In this document: piece after piece, positions 13,276 through 18,262 of the stretch | How the letters are laid out: each line of letters begins with the position of its first letter | How positions within the stretch are numbered: the first letter of the stretch is position 1 | From: Spirochaetia bacterium | GTDB taxonomy: Bacteria > Spirochaetota > Spirochaetia > Treponematales > Rectinemataceae | DNA length: 18,262 nucleotides | Direction: 5' to 3' | NCBI GenBank assembly: GCA_021286925.1 | Contig: JAJTBL010000006.1 | Span: 1 to 18,262, forward strand | The notes under the pieces: generated by a model | The model's input: the letters and a program-made list of their open reading frames with translations, nothing else | What the model was told of the DNA's origin: nothing | Database searches by the model: none | Program-made: the position numbers and the translations under genes

Positions 13276-14463
13276 ATGTCAAACCCTCTTAGACCGTTCA
13301 CATCAGAATCAGTTTCCGAAGGACATCCCGACAAGATTTGCGACCAGATTTCCGATGCCGTTCTCGATGCATGCCTTGCCAAGGATAAACACAGCCGCGT
13401 CGCCTGCGAATGCTTTACGACAACGGGCCTTGTGCTGGTTGGCGGCGAAATTACCACCAGAACGTATGTCGATATTCAGGAAGTAGCCCGATCCGTTGTC
13501 AGAGAAATCGGCTACGACAATCCCGATTACGGGCTCGACTGGGAATCCATGGCTGTTTTAAATTCGATTCACAGCCAATCGCCGGATATTGCACAAGGCG
13601 TTGACGGGCATGGGCTTAAGGAATTTGAAGGCAGACAGGGCGCGGGCGACCAGGGCATGATGTTCGGCTTTGCCTGTACGGAAACCGAAGAGCTGATGCC
13701 GGCGCCCATCATTCTGGCGCATAAAATCCTGCAAAAGGCGTCTCAGGTGCGGAAGAACAAGGAAATTGCCTGGATGCGGCCAGACGGGAAAAGCCAGGTG
13801 ACCATAGAATACGACGGCCACAAGCCAGTCCGCATCAGCACGGTAGTCCTGTCACAGCAGCATGACGAGCATACGCCGCAGGGCCATGTTCTCGAGTATT
13901 CTGAAATCAGGGAAACGCTGATCGAGCAGATTGTTAAGCCTGTGCTTGGCCCGACCGGACTTCTGGATGAGAATACACGCTATTTTATCAATCCGACGGG
14001 AAGGTTTGTTATCGGCGGACCGGCTGGCGACACCGGCTTGACCGGCAGAAAGATCATTGTCGACTCCTATGGCGGCATGGGACGGCATGGCGGCGGTGCA
14101 TTCTCGGGCAAAGATCCCTCCAAAGTTGACCGTTCGGCAGCATACATGGCGCGCTATGTGGCGAAAAATGTGGTTGCAGCGGGGCTTGCTGACCGCTGTG
14201 AGCTTGAGCTTGCGTATGCCATCGGCGTTCCCGAGCCGATTTCCGTCCTTGTTGAGACCTTCGGTACGGCAAAAGTGGATGAAACGGCTATCGCCCGCGC
14301 CATCACGAAAGTTTTCGACCTGACTCCCCAGGGAATCATCGAAACCCTCCAGCTGAAAAATCCGATTTATCGGGCGACGGCAGCGTATGGGCATTTTGGA
14401 CGTGACGATTTCAGCTGGGAAAAGACTGACAAGGTTGAGGCTTTGAAAAAGGCCATTCGCTAA
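13276..14463 (+). CDS. metK: S-adenosylmethionine synthase
   Basis: The 395-residue enzyme makes S-adenosylmethionine from methionine and ATP. Visible motifs are FTSESVSEGHPDKICDQISD at the N-terminus (His17), the GAGDQGMMFGFA hexapeptide region near residue 121, DTGLTGRKIIVDSYGG, and the phosphate-binding loop with GGGAFSGKDPSKVDRSAAY near residue 271. Length is normal. AAGAGG lies 5 nt before the ATG and is part of the SAM-II element, so the product probably represses its own synthesis. The gene is a single-gene unit with its own promoter and a strong terminator. Confidence 0.97.
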   Translation: MSNPLRPFTSESVSEGHPDKICDQISDAVLDACLAKDKHSRVACECFTTTGLVLVGGEITTRTYVDIQEVARSVVREIGYDNPDYGLDWESMAVLNSIHSQSPDIAQGVDGHGLKEFEGRQGAGDQGMMFGFACTETEELMPAPIILAHKILQKASQVRKNKEIAWMRPDGKSQVTIEYDGHKPVRISTVVLSQQHDEHTPQGHVLEYSEIRETLIEQIVKPVLGPTGLLDENTRYFINPTGRFVIGGPAGDTGLTGRKIIVDSYGGMGRHGGGAFSGKDPSKVDRSAAYMARYVAKNVVAAGLADRCELELAYAIGVPEPISVLVETFGTAKVDETAIARAITKVFDLTPQGIIETLQLKNPIYRATAAYGHFGRDDFSWEKTDKVEALKKAIR

Positions 14464-14493
14464 GCAAACGCGAAGCTGAAGTAAGGAAAAATT

Positions 14494-14527
14494 AAGGCTG
14501 CCAGGGATAACCTGGCAGCCTTTTTTT
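14494..14527. terminator. Bidirectional terminator between metK and pmbA
   Basis: AAGGCTGCCAGG at 14494-14505 pairs perfectly with CCTGGCAGCCTT at 14511-14522 around the loop GATAA. On the + strand the T run continues to 14527. On the - strand the hairpin is followed by TTAATTTTTCC, which can serve as a U-rich tail. It therefore probably ends both metK and the convergent tldD-pmbA transcript. Confidence 0.93.
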
Positions 14528-14530
14528 ATT

Positions 14531-14554
14531 AAAAAATTACGGATTTGTGTAATT
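14531..14554 (-). terminator. Weak AT-rich hairpin after pmbA
   Basis: On the - strand, AATTAC (14554-14549) pairs with GTAATT (14540-14535) and is followed by TTTT. The stem is only six AT-rich pairs, so it would be a weak terminator at best, in front of the stronger bidirectional one. Confidence 0.35.
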
Positions 14555-14562
14555 CCGCCGTG

Positions 14563-15900
14563 CTATTCAGTCATGCCGGTAATGGAAACACCCTGAAGCT
14601 TAACCGCTATCGGGCAGAGGGACATGGTGGCAAGTCCGCGCTCGGTACTGCATCGCATGGTGCTGCGAAGCACGGGGACTGCTCCGGAAATGGATCCGCC
14701 GGTGACGGGGACTCTTTTGATTCCATCATAATAGTAGGCAAGCCGAATTTCTGCGCCGAAACTGCCGGTCACGGGGTCTAGCCTGAAATCAGAAAACATG
14801 ACAGGCTCAAGATAGGGCGAAGCATGCATTTCTGAGAGCGGCATGGTGCCTGGTTCGACAGAAAAGAGCGGGAAGGCGCCTTTTCGCGGCACTGAGAGCC
14901 AGTCTGCGTGGCGGACTGAGCCAATCAGCGTTTTCAGCACGCCATTTTCAACAACAAGCGTACGCTCAAGCGGGAAGCCGTCCGAGTCAAAAGGCGTTGA
15001 AGCAGGAAGTCCCGGCAGGAAGGGCTCTGCCCAGACGGTCAGAGGTTCCAGAACCGAGTCAGTATCCCCGTTTTTCTGAACATTCATGCCGACAGAAAAG
15101 GATGAAGCCTTGCTGAAAACCATTTCAGTTCGGGCATTGTGGAAAAACCAGGCAAAAACCTGTTCCGCTTCCTTGCCGCGGAGGATGACAGGGATGTCTT
15201 TCAGATTGGGCAGAGGAATCGCGGCGGCGCGATCCCGTACTTCGGCTAGGCGGGCACCAATGGTCTGGGCAAGCCGCTCGCGGTCCGGCTCTGAAAATTC
15301 GATATCATCAAAAAGCTCAACCGGGCCGGACTGGCTTGCAGAATCGACAACAAACTCGCTGTAGCCTTTCCATGCTTCAGAACGGTGCGAAAAGCCTTTG
15401 GAATTGAGCATGAAATTTTCTTCATGGGTCAGGAAAAGCTCGAGGGAGTTGATGCGGGGGCCGGAAGCTGTAGATTCGGGCACCGCTTGAAACAGTGCTT
15501 TTCGAACTTCTTCGAGTTGTTGGCTCTCCGGCAAAGCTTTGAAACCGGAGGCCGGAATGGAAACCTTGGGTTCTGCCGGTCCGGGAAGCTCGAACCACTG
15601 ATTACGGGACTTGGACGCCGCATATGCTGCTTGGGCAATTTTGGCAGACACTTCTTCTGCTGTCAGCGTCGGCTGGATGCTGACAGTGGCTTCGCCTCGG
15701 AATTTTTTATCCCCATCAATTGTATCTACATATACAGTAAGGGAATACTTTGTTTCTTGGACAAGCCGCGCCTGTTCGGCATCCGATCCGACAAAATACT
15801 GCTCTTTCCGGGTGCCTTGCTTTCTGACTAAACGCCAGTCTGAAATTGCTATTTTGGAGGCTTTTACGCCTTCCAGTATGGTATCGATCATGTTCATCAT
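14563..15900 (-). CDS. pmbA: TldE/PmbA-family metalloprotease subunit
   Basis: The 445-residue product is a TldE/PmbA protein, the partner that lacks the HExxxH zinc motif. Family features include an N-terminal mixed region up to about residue 180, HEENFMLNSKGFSHRSEAWKGYSEF in the middle, and the C-terminal strand-rich part with PFDSDGFPLERTLVVENGVL. TldD/TldE heterodimers are cytoplasmic proteases that trim unfolded or modified peptides, for example in microcin B17 maturation and CcdA turnover in E. coli; the substrate here is unknown. I chose the ATG at 15900 because it overlaps the tldD stop as ATGA and has GAGG upstream. A longer frame to 16179 is a shadow of tldD. Confidence 0.9.
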   Translation of the reverse strand: MMNMIDTILEGVKASKIAISDWRLVRKQGTRKEQYFVGSDAEQARLVQETKYSLTVYVDTIDGDKKFRGEATVSIQPTLTAEEVSAKIAQAAYAASKSRNQWFELPGPAEPKVSIPASGFKALPESQQLEEVRKALFQAVPESTASGPRINSLELFLTHEENFMLNSKGFSHRSEAWKGYSEFVVDSASQSGPVELFDDIEFSEPDRERLAQTIGARLAEVRDRAAAIPLPNLKDIPVILRGKEAEQVFAWFFHNARTEMVFSKASSFSVGMNVQKNGDTDSVLEPLTVWAEPFLPGLPASTPFDSDGFPLERTLVVENGVLKTLIGSVRHADWLSVPRKGAFPLFSVEPGTMPLSEMHASPYLEPVMFSDFRLDPVTGSFGAEIRLAYYYDGIKRVPVTGGSISGAVPVLRSTMRCSTERGLATMSLCPIAVKLQGVSITGMTE

Positions 15901-17315
15901 CCCAACCTCATTCGTGTTTTGACATAAGGGCCGCCGGAAGATACTTTGACGTATTCTTTTTTGCCCTTTCCGCAGGCGCCGGAACCAGAGAGCGCAAAAT
16001 CCTTTGACACCATGCTGATAGCCGAAAGGACATCCGGCACATAGCCTGAACAGACAATCGGGCTCGCGACCCTGCCGGTAAAGGCTCCGTTGACAATTTC
16101 CCGCCCGACCATGCACAACAGCTGGATACCCCAGTTGCGCGGATCCTCCATGCCGGCGTTCAGCCGGGATAGCTGCCACCCATGCTTGACCGAAGCGATC
16201 ATCTCTTCCAGGGTTGCGGTTCCGGGTTCAAAATAGGTGTTGGTCATGCGGGCATAGGCTTTATGTGAAAACGCCTCCCGCCGGCCATTTCCGGTCTGCG
16301 GAATATGCAGCGCGAGACTGGAGAGCATGTCCGAAATACCGCCGAGCAGAATGCCATGATCGATGATTTTTGTTTTGTGCGCCAGCGTTCCTTCATCATC
16401 AAAAAGGAAGGAGCCGGTCTGTTCGGCATCAGCGGCGCCGTCATACATGGTTACAAGTTCAGAACCGACACGCTTTCCGAGGTATTCGGTCGCCTTGGCG
16501 CGTTTTTTAAAGAACATGTCGGTCTCCACGCCGTGGCCGAAGGCTTCGTGCGCAAGGGTTCCGGCCATGTCCGGATCGAGAATGACTTCGTATTCACCGG
16601 GCTCGATGGGGGTTGCATCCAGAATGTCATGAAGTTCCTGTGTGAGATCCGGCACCGTCGTTTCGAGTTCCTGAAGAAGCTCAAGCCCCTTGCGGCCTGA
16701 TACGGACCGGTAGGACATTTTGGAAAGCTGATCCCGGCGGGAAATGCCGAAGAGATACGCCTGTGACCAGGGGAATGTCTGAATCAAGTCTCGGCGGGGC
16801 GAGAGGAACATTCTGGAGACTCGCATATATTCATAGCGGGATTGCGCCATGACAATGACCTTGCGGTCAGTGAGGGTTTCACGGAGGCTGGTAAGGCGGC
16901 TGAGCACCTGCTCGGGTTCCGCCATGAAGGGATCTTCGGCGGCCTGCATCGAAAATTCTCGCGTCAATGCCTGGTCTGGAATGGCTGGATAAGCGATCAG
17001 CCCCGGCGAGGCGAGCAACTGGTGAAGCGCCTTTGCGATGTCATCAGCTAATTGCTGGGCACCGAGGGTAACTTCGAGATTCGAAACAGCGTATTCAGCA
17101 ACCTTCCCCTGCTTCTGCGCCCGGAAAACAAAGCCGCGCTGGACCCACATAGGTTCAGCGGTGCGGGTTTCTCCGGGTGTCGCCGCATAGGAAATACCGT
17201 TGTCGTCGGTACAGAGCACGCTGATATAGTCAAACTGGCTGGATAGAATGCCGATAACCTCTTTTAAGAGAGGGCGGGCGGCAAGCAGAAAAGCGCTGTG
17301 GTGCGATTCTGGCAT
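15897..17315 (-). CDS. tldD: TldD-family zinc metalloprotease
   Basis: The 472-residue protein has the TldD zinc-binding motif HEAFGH (residues 256-261) within LAHEAFGHGVETD, and the family stretch GSFLFDDEGTLAHKTKIIDHGIL. It forms the catalytic half of the TldD/TldE heterodimer, in which peptides enter an internal chamber. The C-terminus carries GSGACGKGKKEYVKVSSGGP, a typical TldD ending. I chose the ATG at 17315 because AAAAGGAGA lies 5 nt upstream; an alternative start at 17345 would put that site inside the gene. The chosen start lies in a perfect inverted repeat. The gene overlaps pmbA by four bases and begins 50 nt after the PAS-GGDEF gene. Confidence 0.93.
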   Translation of the reverse strand: MPESHHSAFLLAARPLLKEVIGILSSQFDYISVLCTDDNGISYAATPGETRTAEPMWVQRGFVFRAQKQGKVAEYAVSNLEVTLGAQQLADDIAKALHQLLASPGLIAYPAIPDQALTREFSMQAAEDPFMAEPEQVLSRLTSLRETLTDRKVIVMAQSRYEYMRVSRMFLSPRRDLIQTFPWSQAYLFGISRRDQLSKMSYRSVSGRKGLELLQELETTVPDLTQELHDILDATPIEPGEYEVILDPDMAGTLAHEAFGHGVETDMFFKKRAKATEYLGKRVGSELVTMYDGAADAEQTGSFLFDDEGTLAHKTKIIDHGILLGGISDMLSSLALHIPQTGNGRREAFSHKAYARMTNTYFEPGTATLEEMIASVKHGWQLSRLNAGMEDPRNWGIQLLCMVGREIVNGAFTGRVASPIVCSGYVPDVLSAISMVSKDFALSGSGACGKGKKEYVKVSSGGPYVKTRMRLG

Positions 17316-17338
17316 TGAAATCTCCTTTTCAATGCCAG
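17309..17338 (-). promoter_or_regulatory. Perfect 12-bp inverted repeat over the tldD ribosome binding site and start
   Basis: On the - strand, CTGGCATTGAAA (17338-17327) and TTTCAATGCCAG (17320-17309) are perfect complements flanking a 6-nt loop AGGAGA, which is the core of the Shine-Dalgarno sequence. The tldD ATG lies in the second arm. In RNA the start codon would be paired and the ribosome binding site shown in the loop. As DNA, the repeat could equally be a repressor operator, because a TATACT -10-like hexamer lies at 17342-17337 with only a poor -35 upstream. Confidence 0.65.
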
Positions 17339-17365
17339 TATACATTGATATGTTCGATTCTGGAA

Positions 17366-18262
17366 TCAGATTCTGTTCGCTTTCCTCGCCAGTTTGTTTG
17401 CATACATTTTTTCATCCGCCCTTTTCAGCAAAGTCTCGATTGGTTCCGCGGCTGATGGATCGATTGTTTCAATTCCCATGGATACACCAAGCTTGAACTG
17501 GTGCTGTTCCTTTTCATTCCATTCTTCGACAAGCTGGTTGAAGCGTTTGATCATCTTGTCAGGCACAAAGAGCTCGTTGATCATGCCCATGATGGCAAAC
17601 TCATCGCCGCCCATTCTTGCGAGAATGTCAGTCTCCCGGAACGTTTTTTTCATGATGGATGCAACAGTCGAAATAGCGAGGTCCCCCTCAGGATGCCCCA
17701 GTGTATCGTTGATGTGCTTCAAGCCATCGAGATCGGCAAAGAGGACAAAAAGCTGCATATTGAAACGTTTGGATTGCCGCACCATTCGTTCTGCCAGAAG
17801 ATTGAAACCCCGGCGGTTATACAGTCCGGTCAGGTCATCTTCCAGGGACATTTGCTCAAGCTCTTTTCTGAGCCGAGTCGCTTCGGTCACATCTCTGAAA
17901 ACGGCCAGTGTCATCATTTCGCCGTCCCAATCGGTTGTCATGATTCTGCCGTCGAGGGTGAGAATCTGACCGTCGGGATCGGTGACTTCGATTTCGTGGC
18001 TGTCACTGCTGGTATCCAGCTCAAAAGGAACTTTTTTATTCAGCAAGCTATTGTTTTTGCTGACAAAAATAGCGTTGGCCGAGGGGTTGGCATAGCGGAC
18101 CAGATTTTGATTGTCATAGACGACAATGGCGTCCACATTGGTTTCAAGCAATTGGAGATAGTTTTTCTGCAAGGTGATGATATTGTCCAGCGCTTCTTCC
18201 AGCCGCTGATTTGTTGTGTTGAGTTCCTCATTTTTTTGAATGGCGCTTTCATAGGTAGAAAG
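17366..18262 (-). CDS. PAS-GGDEF diguanylate cyclase, N-terminus beyond the window
   Basis: The frame is open to the window edge, so 298 C-terminal residues are visible and the true start is missing. The first 30 residues (LSTYESAIQKNEELNTTNQR, then LEEALDNI) look like a coiled coil. A PAS domain follows at about 38-125 (ETNVDAIVVYDNQNLVRYANP). The GGDEF domain runs to the end, with the active-site motif RMGGDEF (GGDEF at visible residues 218-222). An RETD motif five residues upstream forms a product-inhibition I-site. The enzyme should make cyclic di-GMP from two GTP under control of a signal sensed further upstream. A TTG at 18172 could be read as a start but would cut the coiled coil. Confidence 0.9.
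   Translation of the reverse strand, partial: LSTYESAIQKNEELNTTNQRLEEALDNIITLQKNYLQLLETNVDAIVVYDNQNLVRYANPSANAIFVSKNNSLLNKKVPFELDTSSDSHEIEVTDPDGQILTLDGRIMTTDWDGEMMTLAVFRDVTEATRLRKELEQMSLEDDLTGLYNRRGFNLLAERMVRQSKRFNMQLFVLFADLDGLKHINDTLGHPEGDLAISTVASIMKKTFRETDILARMGGDEFAIMGMINELFVPDKMIKRFNQLVEEWNEKEQHQFKLGVSMGIETIDPSAAEPIETLLKRADEKMYANKLARKANRI

Noticed and set aside
15901..16179. In-frame 93-residue extension at the N-terminus of PmbA
   Set aside because: It lies wholly inside tldD, is Cys/Arg-rich and unlike PmbA, while the ATG at 15900 has the ATGA overlap and a ribosome binding site.
1..18262. tRNA or rRNA genes, CRISPR arrays, insertion sequences, prophage genes
   Set aside because: Nearly all the sequence is accounted for by conserved genes, and the remaining gaps show no cloverleaf-like, spaced-repeat or transposase features on reading.

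Overview
The window reads as a chromosomal segment of a Gram-negative-type bacterium with about 50% G+C, starting at or beside the replication origin. Two cell-envelope clues point to a two-membrane cell. YidC has the large periplasmic domain, and an NlpC/P60 enzyme carries a C-terminal region that looks like an outer-membrane beta-barrel. The combination of jag/khpB, a DUF721 gene, rnfCDGEAB order and these envelope features would suit Spirochaetota, but that assignment is a low-confidence inference. Nothing in the sequence looks phage-, IS- or CRISPR-derived.

Region 1 (1-143) is non-coding and looks like the right-hand part of oriC. It holds a run of DnaA-trio-like CTA/TTA triplets, an AT-rich stretch, a relaxed DnaA box and a candidate dnaN promoter. 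dnaA and the main DnaA boxes would lie to the left of the window. Region 2 (144-6680) is a housekeeping run on the + strand: dnaN, recF and a DUF721 (DciA-like) gene for replication and repair, then rpmH, rnpA, yidD, yidC and jag for ribosome/RNase P synthesis, membrane protein insertion and RNA binding. Most neighbours overlap by 1-20 nt, and the run ends at a strong intrinsic terminator.

Region 3 (6681-12038) is a six-gene rnfCDGEAB operon encoding a complete Rnf ferredoxin:NAD+ oxidoreductase ion pump. Its terminator hairpin lies inside the coding sequence of the convergent gene. Region 4 (11953-13053, - strand) is a secreted NlpC/P60 peptidoglycan hydrolase with an apparent C-terminal barrel. 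Region 5 (13147-14527) is metK with its own promoter and a leader that matches the SAM-II riboswitch fold, followed by a bidirectional terminator. Region 6 (14563-17315, - strand) is the tldD-pmbA pair, whose products form a TldD/TldE-type metalloprotease. A perfect 12-bp inverted repeat at the tldD start places the Shine-Dalgarno sequence in its loop. Region 7 (17366-18262, - strand) is a PAS-GGDEF diguanylate cyclase cut off by the window edge.

Most genes are conserved housekeeping genes, and I see no clearly new multi-gene system. The best leads are regulatory or architectural: the SAM-II element on metK with an overlapping upstream hairpin, the inverted repeat over the tldD ribosome binding site, the hydrolase-barrel fusion, the degenerate flavinylation motif in RnfG, and the terminator embedded in an opposing gene.
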